The position numbers were made by a program, and so were the translations under genes. The notes under the pieces were generated by a model. That model saw nothing but the letters and a program-made list of their open reading frames with translations. It did no database searches and was not told the origin of the DNA. 45,621 bases of DNA from positions 2,278,383 through 2,324,003 of the forward strand of contig CP070764.1 of the NCBI GenBank assembly GCA_020349245.1, written 5' to 3'. Positions 15,177 through 23,743 of the stretch are shown in pieces. Source of the DNA: Chloroflexota bacterium. GTDB taxonomy: Bacteria > Chloroflexota > Anaerolineae > Anaerolineales > UBA4823. Positions within the stretch are counted from its first letter, which is position 1, and each line of letters starts with the position of its first letter.

Positions 15177-16184
15177 ATGCCAAAGAAATTAAACAATGCG
15201 ATCACTGATATCCCTGGAATTCGAGTAGGACATGCCCAGGATGAATCGGCGTTAACCGGGTGCACAGTAATAATCTGCGAAGGTGGTCCCGTCGGTGGGG
15301 TCGACCAGCGCGGAGGTGCCCCGGGTACCCGTGAGACTGATGCCATGCAAACCATGCACCTGGTTAATGAAGTTCATGCAGTGGTTCTATCCGGGGGTTC
15401 AGCGTTTGGGCTGGATTCGGCATCAGGTGCTGTCCGTTACCTTGAAGAACGGGGAATTGGATTTGATGTACGGGTGGCAAAGGTGCCTATCGTACCCGCA
15501 GCGATCCTGTTTGATCTGGGCATCGGCAGGGTAGATATCCGCCCGGACGCGGAGATGGGCTACCAGGCTTGTCTGAATGCCTCCGCGGATCCCCCGGCCG
15601 AGGGGAATGTTGGTGCGGGTACCGGTGCTACCGTCGGCAAAATACTGGGCATGGCAGGGGCGATGAAATCTGGTATTGGCACGGCCAGTATGGAGATCGG
15701 TGGGGGCGTTATGGTGGGCGCAATCGCAGCGGTTAATGTTTTTGGGGATGTTATCGACCCAAAAACCGGGCAGATTATAGCCGGTGCCCGGGTTGTCCAG
15801 AAAGGACCGGTGAAAATTGGCAAAGGTCCATATTTCGCGGATACACTCTACGTGATGGAAAGTTTGATCGGGAGAACTGTGTTGGGCTTTTCTGCGCGTG
15901 AGAATACCGCTATTGGCGTGGTAGCCACCAATGCCTCATTAAATAAAGAGCAGGTCAATAAAGTTGCCCAGATGGCCCAGGATGGCTTGGCACGCACGGT
16001 TCGCCCCGCCCACACCATGCTGGACGGGGATACGATTTTTGCCCTGGCAACCGGTGAGAAAAAAGCTGATGTCAATATCGTGGGTGCATTTGCCGCTGAG
16101 GTATTCGCCCAGGCAATTCTGCGGGCAGTGAAAACTGCAAAACCAGCAGCTGATTTGCCCTGCGCCGCGGAGGTGGAACAATGA
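15177..16184 (+). CDS. P1-family peptidase (DmpA/NylC-like aminopeptidase)
   Basis: This 335-residue protein is an N-terminal-nucleophile hydrolase of MEROPS family P1. Typical features are ITDIPGIRVGHAQDE at the start, GGPVGGVDQRGGAPGTRETD, LSGGSAFGLDSASG and GNVGAGTGATVGK. The autocleavage site is probably Asn-Thr in ARENTAIGVVATNA (Thr about residue 244). That would yield alpha and beta chains, as in the nylon-oligomer hydrolase NylC. Family members cut N-terminal residues from small peptides, D-amino-acid amides or beta-peptides. The natural substrate here is unknown. The gene follows the isomerase-like gene by 18 bases and overlaps the next gene by 4 bases (ATGA), indicating translational coupling. 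Confidence 0.92.
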   Translation: MPKKLNNAITDIPGIRVGHAQDESALTGCTVIICEGGPVGGVDQRGGAPGTRETDAMQTMHLVNEVHAVVLSGGSAFGLDSASGAVRYLEERGIGFDVRVAKVPIVPAAILFDLGIGRVDIRPDAEMGYQACLNASADPPAEGNVGAGTGATVGKILGMAGAMKSGIGTASMEIGGGVMVGAIAAVNVFGDVIDPKTGQIIAGARVVQKGPVKIGKGPYFADTLYVMESLIGRTVLGFSARENTAIGVVATNASLNKEQVNKVAQMAQDGLARTVRPAHTMLDGDTIFALATGEKKADVNIVGAFAAEVFAQAILRAVKTAKPAADLPCAAEVEQ

Positions 16185-17179
16185 GCCATGAAACCATCCT
16201 GATCGTGGAAGATAACCCCATCCTGCGCGAAGGCCTGCAGGAGATGCTCGAGCTGGAAGGTTTCTCGGTCTTTACTGCCGCAAATGGACAGCAAGCACTA
16301 GATGCGATGCAGGATAACAGCCCAGACCTGATCCTCTCGGATATTGCCATGCCTGTCATGGATGGTCATGTATTCTTTCGTACCGTGCGGGAGCAGCCAG
16401 AATGGGTCTCGATTCCATTCGTTTTCCTCACTGCTCGCGGCGAGCGGGAGGATGTCTTGGCTGGAAAGGACATGGGTGCAGAAGATTACTTGGTAAAACC
16501 TGTCACCCGGGAGGATTTGGTTACGGTGGTGAATTCGCGGCTGGAGCGTTCCCACCAGCTGCATGTTGTCCAGCTTCAGCAGGCTTATGAAACCAGCCTG
16601 ACCGTTCTCGCCAACGCGATCGAGGTTCGAGATCAATATACCCGGGGTCATGTCGAACGGGTTATGGCATATGCTTTTGCCATCGCAGAATTCTTAAATA
16701 CCAGTGAATTTGATTACGATCAATTACGCTTTGGAGCAATGCTGCACGATATCGGGAAAATACACATTCGCGAGACCACCCTCTGTAAAAATGATAACCT
16801 GAACGGAGATGAATGGTCGGAGATTAAACTTCATCCCCTGACCGGTGCTGAGATGATCAAGGATATTCCTTACCTCTCCCCGGCCATTCCGGTCGTGCGA
16901 TATCACCATGAGCGTTGGGATGGGCAAGGGTATCCCCAGGGTTTACACGGGGAAGAGATCCCCATGGTTGCCAGGATTGTAACGGTTGCAGATGGGTTTG
17001 ACGCTATGACCACCGATCGACCTTACAGCAGTGCTCGATCCCTTGATGAAGCCTATCAAGAGATTCGCTCTGGTTCCGGGACGCGCTATGACCCCCTCGT
17101 TGTGGAAGCATTTGCAAAAGCTTGGGATTCCGGGAAAATTCACGGGATTGCGGTAAAACCCCCTGAAGCCCTCACCTAA
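16181..17179 (+). CDS. Response regulator with HD-GYP phosphodiesterase domain
   Basis: This 332-residue cytoplasmic protein joins a receiver domain to an HD-GYP domain. The receiver domain (about 1-120) has the acidic residues in ILIVEDNPILREG, the Asp in LILSDIAMPVMDGH and the Lys in DYLVKPVTRED. The HD-GYP domain (about 145-325) shows HDIGKIHI, HPLTGAEMI and HHERWDGQGYP, with VADGFDAMTTDRPY further on. HD-GYP proteins degrade cyclic di-GMP. All key metal-ligand motifs are visible, so it should be active when phosphorylated. No sensor kinase is adjacent. It overlaps the P1 peptidase stop by 4 bases and is probably the last gene of that operon. Confidence 0.94.
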   Translation: MSHETILIVEDNPILREGLQEMLELEGFSVFTAANGQQALDAMQDNSPDLILSDIAMPVMDGHVFFRTVREQPEWVSIPFVFLTARGEREDVLAGKDMGAEDYLVKPVTREDLVTVVNSRLERSHQLHVVQLQQAYETSLTVLANAIEVRDQYTRGHVERVMAYAFAIAEFLNTSEFDYDQLRFGAMLHDIGKIHIRETTLCKNDNLNGDEWSEIKLHPLTGAEMIKDIPYLSPAIPVVRYHHERWDGQGYPQGLHGEEIPMVARIVTVADGFDAMTTDRPYSSARSLDEAYQEIRSGSGTRYDPLVVEAFAKAWDSGKIHGIAVKPPEALT

Positions 17180-17346
17180 TTCGTTTTCTCTTCCATATTT
17201 ATGATCATAATGGTGAAACATCTACCCCTTTCGTGAATAGAGATAGAGATTTCGAAGCTCGTCCCGCGCAATTTGTGGGGAAGCATCGCGATGCTGGGGG
17301 AATTTTATGAAAGATGTGAGCAGATCTCAGGTTGAGACTGGATTAT

Positions 17347-18306
17347 TCAATCATTGCTTGTGGCGGTCTGAACTTGTTTACGTCGGGAATTCATGCCATT
17401 TGTCACAGTGATCAAAACGACTGAGCTCAAGATTAAAACCGTAGCCAGGATGATTCGGGAGTTCAGCTCCTCCCCAGCTAGCAAGTTGCCCAGGATGATG
17501 GCGACAAGCGGGTTGACGTAGGCATAGGTGGATACCAGCATGGTGGGGGCTGCTCGGAGCAGCCAAATATAAGAAGCGAATCCCACCCATGATCCAAACA
17601 CAACCAGGTAGGCGAACCCCATCCACGATTCAGGGGAAAACGAAGACAGATCCATCTGGGACCATTCGCCACTCACGGTGCCCAAGAAGAGCAACCCTAA
17701 ACTGCCCACCAGCATTTCCATCCCAGTCCCAAGCAGGGCTGAATCTGGCAGGATCGCTTCCCGGTTGTATAGCGATCCCACTGCCCAGGAGAAGGCTGCG
17801 AAAAGTAAAACCAACGCACCAACCAGATCGACCTGTCCATGGATGCCAATCAGCTGTGAAGGTCCGATCAGGATAAAAATCCCGATTAACCCAATGAAGA
17901 CTCCGAGGATCACCCACCCGGTTGGTCGACGGCCCCCAGGTCGCAAAGTGTCGAGCAGGGCTATCCACAGTGGAACTGAAGCGATCAGCAGAGCAGCAAT
18001 CCCGGAAATCACGCGCTGTTCCGCCCACATCACACCCCCGTTACCGCCGACAAGCAAGAAAAGACCAACAATGGCAGCTGAACGCCATTCGATCCTGCGG
18101 GGTGCTTTGTCTCCACGCAACCTGCGGAAGAGATACAGGACACTGCCGGCGATCAAGAAACGAAAGCCAGCAGTCAGGAAAGGCGGCATCGTTTCGACCG
18201 CAAAACGGATCGCCAGGTATGTCGAACCCCAGACGATGTAAATAGCGATCATACCTGACCAGATCGCAGCGCTGGAAGCTTCGCCTTGTTTCGAATTGTT
18301 GTTCAT
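17347..18306 (-). CDS. EamA/DMT-family transporter
   Basis: This 319-residue integral membrane protein of the drug/metabolite transporter superfamily has two EamA repeats and about ten hydrophobic segments. WGSTYLAIRFAVETMPPFL near the N-terminus is the usual first helix of this family. VSTYAYVNPLVAIILGNLLAGEEL is the typical end of the second repeat. Substrates range from amino acids to nucleosides; the sequence gives no hint. Its start ATG overlaps the stop of the upstream AraC/MGMT gene by 4 bases (ATGA), so the two are translationally coupled. A 12-base palindrome, GCATCGCGATGC, lies about 50 bases beyond its stop. Confidence 0.92.
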   Translation of the reverse strand: MNNNSKQGEASSAAIWSGMIAIYIVWGSTYLAIRFAVETMPPFLTAGFRFLIAGSVLYLFRRLRGDKAPRRIEWRSAAIVGLFLLVGGNGGVMWAEQRVISGIAALLIASVPLWIALLDTLRPGGRRPTGWVILGVFIGLIGIFILIGPSQLIGIHGQVDLVGALVLLFAAFSWAVGSLYNREAILPDSALLGTGMEMLVGSLGLLFLGTVSGEWSQMDLSSFSPESWMGFAYLVVFGSWVGFASYIWLLRAAPTMLVSTYAYVNPLVAIILGNLLAGEELNSRIILATVLILSSVVLITVTNGMNSRRKQVQTATSND

Positions 18307-19244
18307 GCAGCTTCCAATAATCGCTTGGAATCCTGGTGGGCGAGGTCATATTTGGCCATCTCCCAGCCCAGGATCGCCATCTTGCGATTCGCACCCCAGC
18401 GGTAATTACCGAATTCCCCATTCTTGCGGATCACCCGGTGGCAGGGGATCAGCACCGGGATAGGATTATGGGAAATCGCATTACCAACTGCCTGGCTTGC
18501 TTTGGGCATACCGATCAGCATGGCGACATCCTGATAGGATACCAGTGAGCCTGGTTCTATTTGCAGCAGGGCTTCCCATACCTTGATTTGAAAATTTGTG
18601 CCTCGCAAATATAATCTCACCGGTGTTGCAGACCCCCGATGGAATATATTCATCATTTCATCGATAACCGGGGCTGTTTGAGAAGGTTCTTCAATGAACT
18701 TCGCAGCAGGCCAGCGTTTCTTTAGGTTCGATATCGCTGATTCTCTGGATTGATGATTGATAAAGACCAAATTGTTGATCCCTCGCCGGGTGCAGGCGAC
18801 CAGGCATTCTCCAAAGGGACTGGGGTGAATGCCAAAGGTAATCTCGACTCCCTCGCCAGCGAGCTTATACTCACCAGGGGTCACGGCCTCGCAGGTAACG
18901 AATAGATCGTGAAGCCGGCCAGGCCCGGAGAGCCCGGCGGAATAGCTGGCACTCAATAGATCATTGGATTGGGCTAGTAAATGTTTCGCTTGTTCTTTGG
19001 TCAGGTATTGTAAAAATCTCTTTGGACTGATTCCGACCCAGCGGGAAAATATGCGCTGGAAGTGATATTCGCTCAGGTTCACACTCTGAGCCATCTCGCT
19101 TAAGGTTGGCTGTTCGATCAAATGCGATCGGATGAAACCAATCGCTTGTTCAATTCTTGCGTAATCCTGGGATAGCTGTTGGTATTCTTGCATTTCCATT
19201 GTCGTATTCTCGATAAGTGTGATTTCAAAAGGTTTGGATTGCAT
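18303..19244 (-). CDS. AraC HTH / methylated-DNA-cysteine methyltransferase fusion (Ada-like)
   Basis: This 313-residue protein has an AraC-type double helix-turn-helix (about 35-130, LSEMAQSVNLSEYHFQRIFS). It is followed by an O6-alkylguanine-DNA alkyltransferase domain (about 140-310) with the acceptor Cys268 in IPCHRVIRKNG. It repairs O6-methylguanine by taking the alkyl group onto this Cys. Unlike E. coli Ada it lacks the N-terminal zinc domain whose Cys senses methylphosphotriesters, so how it would be switched on is unclear. A TATAAT box ends 7 bases before the ATG at 19244. Either the mRNA is leaderless or translation starts at an internal ATG (19199 or 19193). The gene overlaps the EamA transporter gene by 4 bases. 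Confidence 0.9.
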   Translation of the reverse strand: MQSKPFEITLIENTTMEMQEYQQLSQDYARIEQAIGFIRSHLIEQPTLSEMAQSVNLSEYHFQRIFSRWVGISPKRFLQYLTKEQAKHLLAQSNDLLSASYSAGLSGPGRLHDLFVTCEAVTPGEYKLAGEGVEITFGIHPSPFGECLVACTRRGINNLVFINHQSRESAISNLKKRWPAAKFIEEPSQTAPVIDEMMNIFHRGSATPVRLYLRGTNFQIKVWEALLQIEPGSLVSYQDVAMLIGMPKASQAVGNAISHNPIPVLIPCHRVIRKNGEFGNYRWGANRKMAILGWEMAKYDLAHQDSKRLLEAA

Positions 19245-19603
19245 AACAGGTATTATAGGAGCTTGTTTCTATCCAGCCACCCGATTCTTGCTCAAATATC
19301 CCGCCATAATACCAGAATTAGTAATTTAATTGCGTTCAAATTTCCATAAAGGGGAAATTAAAGCGAATCAGTTGTAAAAATACAACAATATCCCACTTCA
19401 TGAGGATCACTTTCACTATTTCTGAAGCAAATAGATCATTAATATCCCCGGTGGAAGTTGCGCCGCACTCACCACCATGTTAAAATACATCACGGTTAAT
19501 AACAGTGAAGTTTCCCCGAAAAAACTCTCTCTAAGAATACTTTAGTGGGTCAATCAGGTATTTTATGGTATAAAGCGGGAACAACTGTGTTGGAGGGCTC
19601 TGC
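19245..19603. other. Divergent intergenic region with promoters
   Basis: This stretch of about 360 bases lies between the minus-strand Ada-like gene and the plus-strand nuclease-domain gene. It contains the TATAAT box of the former. Near the latter lies TATGGTATAAAG (about 19564), a plausible -10 region. No gene was seen. Confidence 0.5.
19252..19257 (-). promoter_or_regulatory. -10 box (TATAAT) of the Ada-like gene
   Basis: The minus strand reads CTCCTATAATACCTGTTATG, so a perfect TATAAT lies 7 bases before the first ATG. No good -35 is visible. If used, transcription would begin at or next to the ATG. Confidence 0.5.
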
Positions 19604-20152
19604 ATGACAGAAATGGTGGAAGTTGTAATTGATAGCATCCGCGTCAGCCTCATGTCGCAGCAGCGGATCGTTATTTTACGCGAAGTCGATAACGAACGGT
19701 ACCTGCCGATCTGGATTGGGACTCCAGAAGCAGATTCAATTACCTTGGCCTTGCAGGAAGTGGAAGTTTCACGACCCTTGACTCACGACTTGCTGAAGAA
19801 TATTTTTACCTCTCTGGATGCCCAGGTTGTGCGTGTGGAAGTCATCGCTTTACGAGACGATACATTCTATGGCAACATCGTGGCAGAGCTGAACGGGCGC
19901 ACGGTAAACATCGACTCCCGGCCCTCTGATGCCTTGGCTTTAGCTGTGCGTACCCATGTACCCATTATGGTCACCCGCTCGGTCATGGATTCAGCTGGGA
20001 TCATTCCAGAAGAGGATTTGCAGGAGGAAGGCGAAGAGGTGCTCGATGCGCCTGAGGTCGGATCTGAACGCCTATCCGTATTTGAAGATTTTCTCGAAAA
20101 CCTTGGTGCTGACCTTGACGAAGAAGAGGATGGTGGGGAGGAAGAAGAATAG
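19604..20152 (+). CDS. Bifunctional nuclease (BFN/DUF151) domain protein
   Basis: This 182-residue cytoplasmic protein has a DUF151/bifunctional nuclease domain over residues 1-135. Conserved pieces are RIVILREVDNERYLPIWIGT, SRPLTHDLLKNI and NIDSRPSDALALAVR. The C-terminal tail is strongly acidic (EEDLQEEGEEV, then EEEDGGEEEE). Members of this family have been reported to have RNase/DNase activity in plants and structural data from Thermotoga, but the bacterial role is unsettled. The start follows GGAGGG at good spacing. A terminator follows within 65 bases, so it is probably transcribed alone, just ahead of the replicative helicase cluster. Confidence 0.92.
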   Translation: MTEMVEVVIDSIRVSLMSQQRIVILREVDNERYLPIWIGTPEADSITLALQEVEVSRPLTHDLLKNIFTSLDAQVVRVEVIALRDDTFYGNIVAELNGRTVNIDSRPSDALALAVRTHVPIMVTRSVMDSAGIIPEEDLQEEGEEVLDAPEVGSERLSVFEDFLENLGADLDEEEDGGEEEE

Positions 20153-20174
20153 TTATACATTGTGAATCGATTAC

Positions 20175-20216
20175 ACCGGGGCAAACGGTAGCCAAGCCGC
20201 TGACCCCGGTTTTTTA
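20175..20216 (+). terminator. Rho-independent terminator
   Basis: The stem ACCGGGG (20175-20181) pairs with CCCCGGT (20204-20210) around a 22-base loop that can itself fold. A T run follows directly. It closes the BFN-domain gene. Confidence 0.85.
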
Positions 20217-20248
20217 TCCTCTTCTCCTCAAGGAAAAGGTTAAACGGC

Positions 20249-20254
20249 TATAAT
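20249..20254 (+). promoter_or_regulatory. -10 box (TATAAT) of the dnaB cluster
   Basis: TATAAT lies 18 bases before the ATG of dnaB and just after the upstream terminator. The leader would be only about 12 bases and has no Shine-Dalgarno site. A -35 element is not evident. Confidence 0.5.
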
Positions 20255-20272
20255 TCTTGATTATTAATTAAT

Positions 20273-21652
20273 ATGGCTGAATTCTCCCCTACAGAAGTGA
20301 ATACCTCCCCAGGTCCCCAGGTGGTTCCCCACAGCCGGGAGGCTGAGGAAGCTGTTATTGGAGCGATCCTGATCAATCCGGAGGCTTATTACGATGTCGC
20401 CCAATTTCTGGTGAGGGATGATTTTTACATCCATCGCCACCGATGGATCTGGGAAGCCTTCACCCGCCTGCAAGAACAACGCACGCCGATCGATTTTCTC
20501 ACGGTGACCGAAGAGCTGGACCGAATGGAACAGCTCGGGGAAATTGGAGGCCCGGCATATTTAACTGCCCTAGTGAATAACGTCCCCACCTCCCTGCATG
20601 CGGAGGCATACGGCCGGGTTGTCGAAGAGACAGCTGTCCGCCGCCGCATGCTGGATGCTGCTAACCAGATAGCAAAAATGGCCTACAAAGAGGATAGCGG
20701 CATCGATGAGGTGATGAACAGTGCTGAGAAAGCCATCTTTGGGGTCAGCGAGAGACGTCTTACCCGTGATCTGCAGCCAATCCAGCGAGTTCTGAGTGAT
20801 TATTATGACAGAATTGATTACCTCATGCGCCGAGGAGAAGACACCTTTGGTGTGCCAACCAGTTTTATCGACTTGGATCGCCTGTTAGGGGGTATGCAGC
20901 CTTCTGATTTCTTGCTGATCGCCGGTCGCCCAGGGATGGGAAAAACAGCTTTTATGCTTTCCGCGGCGAAAAACGCCGCCCAGATCCACAAGAAGCACGT
21001 AGCAGTGTTTTCACTGGAAATGGCAAACGAACAGCTGGTTCAGCGTCTGATAGCCCAGGAAACCGGTATAGATATCCACCACCTGCGTACTGGAAAGCTT
21101 ACCGAAGATGAATGGCCGCTTTTTGCCCATGCTATCGAAGTCCTGGGTGATACCCGCATCTTCCTGGATGATACGCCTGGTCTAACCCCATTGCAGCTGC
21201 GCACCAAGTGCCGCAGACTGCACCTGGAATATCGGCTGGATCTGATCCTCGTCGATTACCTGCAGCTGATGAGCGGGGGGATGCGCATAGAAAACCGGGT
21301 CCAAGAGGTTTCCTACATCTCGCGCAATATGAAGATCCTGGCCAGGGAATTGAATGTACCCGTGCTGGCGGCTGCCCAGCTATCCCGCGCCATCGAGCAA
21401 CGTGCGGATAAAGAACCGCAGCTTTCCGATCTGCGCGAAAGCGGCAGTCTTGAGCAGGATGCCGACGTTGTCATGTTTATCCATCGTCAGGATATGTATG
21501 ACAAAGATTCCACCCGTCCGAATGTCGCCGAGATTAAAGTTGCTAAACACCGCAACGGACCCACCGGTTCCATCGAATTGATCTTTAGAAGTGGATTAGC
21601 GAAGTTTGAGAACGCCGCGACACGAGACCTTGATCTCTCCAAGCTTGCCTGA
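20273..21652 (+). CDS. dnaB: Replicative DNA helicase DnaB
   Basis: This 459-residue protein is the hexameric helicase that unwinds the chromosome at the replication fork. The N-terminal domain is PHSREAEEAVIGAILINPEA and onward. A linker leads to the RecA-like ATPase, with Walker A GRPGMGKT (residues 218-225), the following FSLEMANEQLVQRL, Walker B LILVDYLQLM, and DLRESGSLEQDADVV near the end. Length is typical and no intein is present. It is followed within 6 bases by a DnaD-domain gene and then a DnaC-like loader. That order suggests one operon for loading the helicase. Confidence 0.97.
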   Translation: MAEFSPTEVNTSPGPQVVPHSREAEEAVIGAILINPEAYYDVAQFLVRDDFYIHRHRWIWEAFTRLQEQRTPIDFLTVTEELDRMEQLGEIGGPAYLTALVNNVPTSLHAEAYGRVVEETAVRRRMLDAANQIAKMAYKEDSGIDEVMNSAEKAIFGVSERRLTRDLQPIQRVLSDYYDRIDYLMRRGEDTFGVPTSFIDLDRLLGGMQPSDFLLIAGRPGMGKTAFMLSAAKNAAQIHKKHVAVFSLEMANEQLVQRLIAQETGIDIHHLRTGKLTEDEWPLFAHAIEVLGDTRIFLDDTPGLTPLQLRTKCRRLHLEYRLDLILVDYLQLMSGGMRIENRVQEVSYISRNMKILARELNVPVLAAAQLSRAIEQRADKEPQLSDLRESGSLEQDADVVMFIHRQDMYDKDSTRPNVAEIKVAKHRNGPTGSIELIFRSGLAKFENAATRDLDLSKLA

Positions 21653-21658
21653 CCTTAC

Positions 21659-22372
21659 ATGCTGATGAAATCATTTTCTGGGTTTCCTGAAGGTAAAGCG
21701 AAGTTCACAAGCATTCCGGATCAATTCTTCCTCAGCTTGCTCCCCCTTATCGATCATTTAGGAGAGCTGAAGACCACGCTTTATGTCTTCTGGTATCTGG
21801 ATCACATGGAAGGGATATTCCGCTACATCCGTTTTCAAGATTTTATGGAGGATCAAACATTCCTTTCCAGTCTGGCTGAAGACCCTCAACAAGCGAAACT
21901 TATTTTGTTAGAATCCTTGGAGCGCTGCATTAGGCGTAACACGCTACTTAAAGCCACGCTAGACTTGGATGCCGGCAAAGAAGATTATTACTTTCTGAAC
22001 ACACCGAAAGGCAGGGCCGCTGTCCAGGCTATCGATAGGGGCGAATGGCGTAACTCGGGAGATCCAGATTTTCCCCTTGAACTCACGATCGGCGCACCAA
22101 ACATTTTTGATCTTTACGAAGAGAATATTGGGCCTCTCACCCCCATGATCGCGGAGACATTGAAAGATGCAGAACAAAATTATCCAGAAAAGTGGATTGA
22201 AGAGGCTGTTCGCATCGCGGTTGAGAACAATGTTCGCCGCTGGAGTTATGTAGAAGCGATTCTTAAACGTTGGCAGGAAGGAGGACGAGATGAGCGAACG
22301 GATCGACGAGACACTGAAAAGGATCGCCGCCGCTACGTCGAAGGAGAATTCTCCGACTTCATCGAGCACTGA
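21659..22372 (+). CDS. DnaD-domain replication protein
   Basis: This 237-residue protein has the C-terminal DnaD domain at about 145-205 (IFDLYEENIGPLTPMIAETL, then WIEEAVRIAVENNVRRWSYV and ILKRWQEGG). The N-terminal half looks like a winged-helix module (SLLPLIDHLGELKTTLYVFW). In Firmicutes DnaD helps DnaA open the origin and load the helicase; here it sits between dnaB and a DnaC-like gene, which fits the same role. The last 83 bases overlap the start of the next gene in another frame and encode an Arg/Asp/Glu-rich tail (DERTDRRDTEKDRRR), which may be shaped by the overlap. No strong ribosome site precedes the ATG; coupling to dnaB is likely. Confidence 0.9.
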   Translation: MLMKSFSGFPEGKAKFTSIPDQFFLSLLPLIDHLGELKTTLYVFWYLDHMEGIFRYIRFQDFMEDQTFLSSLAEDPQQAKLILLESLERCIRRNTLLKATLDLDAGKEDYYFLNTPKGRAAVQAIDRGEWRNSGDPDFPLELTIGAPNIFDLYEENIGPLTPMIAETLKDAEQNYPEKWIEEAVRIAVENNVRRWSYVEAILKRWQEGGRDERTDRRDTEKDRRRYVEGEFSDFIEH

Positions 22373-23708
22373 TGATTCAATCCCAACTGGTCGAGCCGAC
22401 CTGTTGGGTGATCCGAACTGCCCCCACTGTGGTGGTTTAGGTTACTTGAGAGAGGAAGTTCCGCTGGGAGATCCGAATTTTGGTAAGATTCGCACCTGCA
22501 CCTGCCGGCAATCCCAGGTAAGCCAGCAGGTTCACCGGCGGTTGTATTCCCTCAGCAATTTGGACGAGCTGCATCACCTGACGTTTGAAAATTTCCAGCC
22601 TCGCGGGTTAATCGGTGTCAAGGAATACCAGGCCGATTCGATCGAGCTTGCCTTCAACCAGGCACAGCAGTTTGCCCAATCCTTGCAAGGTTGGCTGTTC
22701 ATCGAAGGTCCATATGGCAGTGGGAAAACCCACCTGGCAGCCGCGGTTGCAAATTATGTGGTCAGGCTGGGTGTCCCGACTCTCTTCCTCACGGTCCCAG
22801 ATCTGCTGGATGCGCTGCGCTTTACCTACGAAGATCCAGAATCTTCATTCGAACAGCGATTTGAGGAGATTCGCCATATCTCATTACTGGTCTTAGATGA
22901 TTTTGGGACCCAAAACGCGACTCCCTGGGCGCAGGAGAAGCTCTTCCAGATTGTGAACTACCGCTATATTAACCACTTTCCGATGGTCGTGACCACGAAC
23001 TTGGCATTGGAAGAAATTGAAGGACGCATCAGCTCCCGCCTGCAGGATCCCGGGTTGGTCACCAGAGTGGAGATTACTGCGCCGGATTACCGTCAACCGC
23101 TTGATGATTCGGGTCACCCAAAACATTCTTCTCTCGGTACAATGCAGGGATTGACATTTGGCAATTTCAGTGATCGCCGTGGAGAAAGTTTATCCAGCCA
23201 GGATCTGCAGAGTCTCGAAAAAGCCTTCCATGCCTCACTCGAATTTGCCGAAAATCCAAATGGCTGGCTAGTATTGATTGGGTCCTATGGTTGTGGGAAG
23301 ACTCACCTTGCAGCCGCGATCGGTAATTACCGCAATGAGAAAGGGAAACCTCCGATCTATGTCACCATTACCGAGCTGATGGATCACCTGCGGGCGACAT
23401 TTAATCCTGAGAGCAAGGTGCGCTTCGATCGGCGATTTGAGGAATACCAGACGAGTAGCTTGCTAATCTTGGAAGACTTGGGGACCGAATCGATGACGCC
23501 CTGGGTGAAGGAAAGACTTTACCAGCTGATAAATGCCAGGTATAACGCGAAGTTACCCACCGTGATCACCACCTCTCTAAGTATAGATGAGATCGATGCC
23601 CGTATCCGCAGCCGGATGCTGGATAATCGCTTGTGCCGAATTTACGCTATCACTGTCCCCTCATTTCACGGAGTCAAGCCGCAGCGGAAGAGCTCTTCAC
23701 GCAAGTAA
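22290..23708 (+). CDS. Helicase loader with two tandem DnaC-like AAA+ domains
   Basis: This 472-residue protein contains a Cys cluster (C44, C47, C70, C72, likely zinc), then two DnaC/DnaI-type AAA+ modules. Module 1 has Walker A GPYGSGKT (Lys146), Walker B LLVLDDFGT and VVTTNLALEEIEGRISSR. Module 2 has Walker A GSYGCGKT (Lys337), Walker B LLILEDLGT and ITTSLSIDEIDARIRSR. Ordinary DnaC/DnaI loaders are 245-310 residues with one module. The start is firm because AAGGAGGACGAG precedes the ATG, inside the dnaD gene. Both ATPase sites look complete, though the second has Glu-Asp in Walker B. It should load DnaB, encoded just upstream. Confidence 0.9.
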   Translation: MSERIDETLKRIAAATSKENSPTSSSTDDSIPTGRADLLGDPNCPHCGGLGYLREEVPLGDPNFGKIRTCTCRQSQVSQQVHRRLYSLSNLDELHHLTFENFQPRGLIGVKEYQADSIELAFNQAQQFAQSLQGWLFIEGPYGSGKTHLAAAVANYVVRLGVPTLFLTVPDLLDALRFTYEDPESSFEQRFEEIRHISLLVLDDFGTQNATPWAQEKLFQIVNYRYINHFPMVVTTNLALEEIEGRISSRLQDPGLVTRVEITAPDYRQPLDDSGHPKHSSLGTMQGLTFGNFSDRRGESLSSQDLQSLEKAFHASLEFAENPNGWLVLIGSYGCGKTHLAAAIGNYRNEKGKPPIYVTITELMDHLRATFNPESKVRFDRRFEEYQTSSLLILEDLGTESMTPWVKERLYQLINARYNAKLPTVITTSLSIDEIDARIRSRMLDNRLCRIYAITVPSFHGVKPQRKSSSRK

Positions 23709-23743
23709 ATCCCTGATCCCCCGAGATCCATAAAGGAAATTCT

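Noticed and set aside
17282..17293. 12-base palindrome GCATCGCGATGC after the EamA transporter gene
   Set aside because: A perfect but short palindrome without loop or T run. No function can be assigned, and chance is a sufficient explanation.
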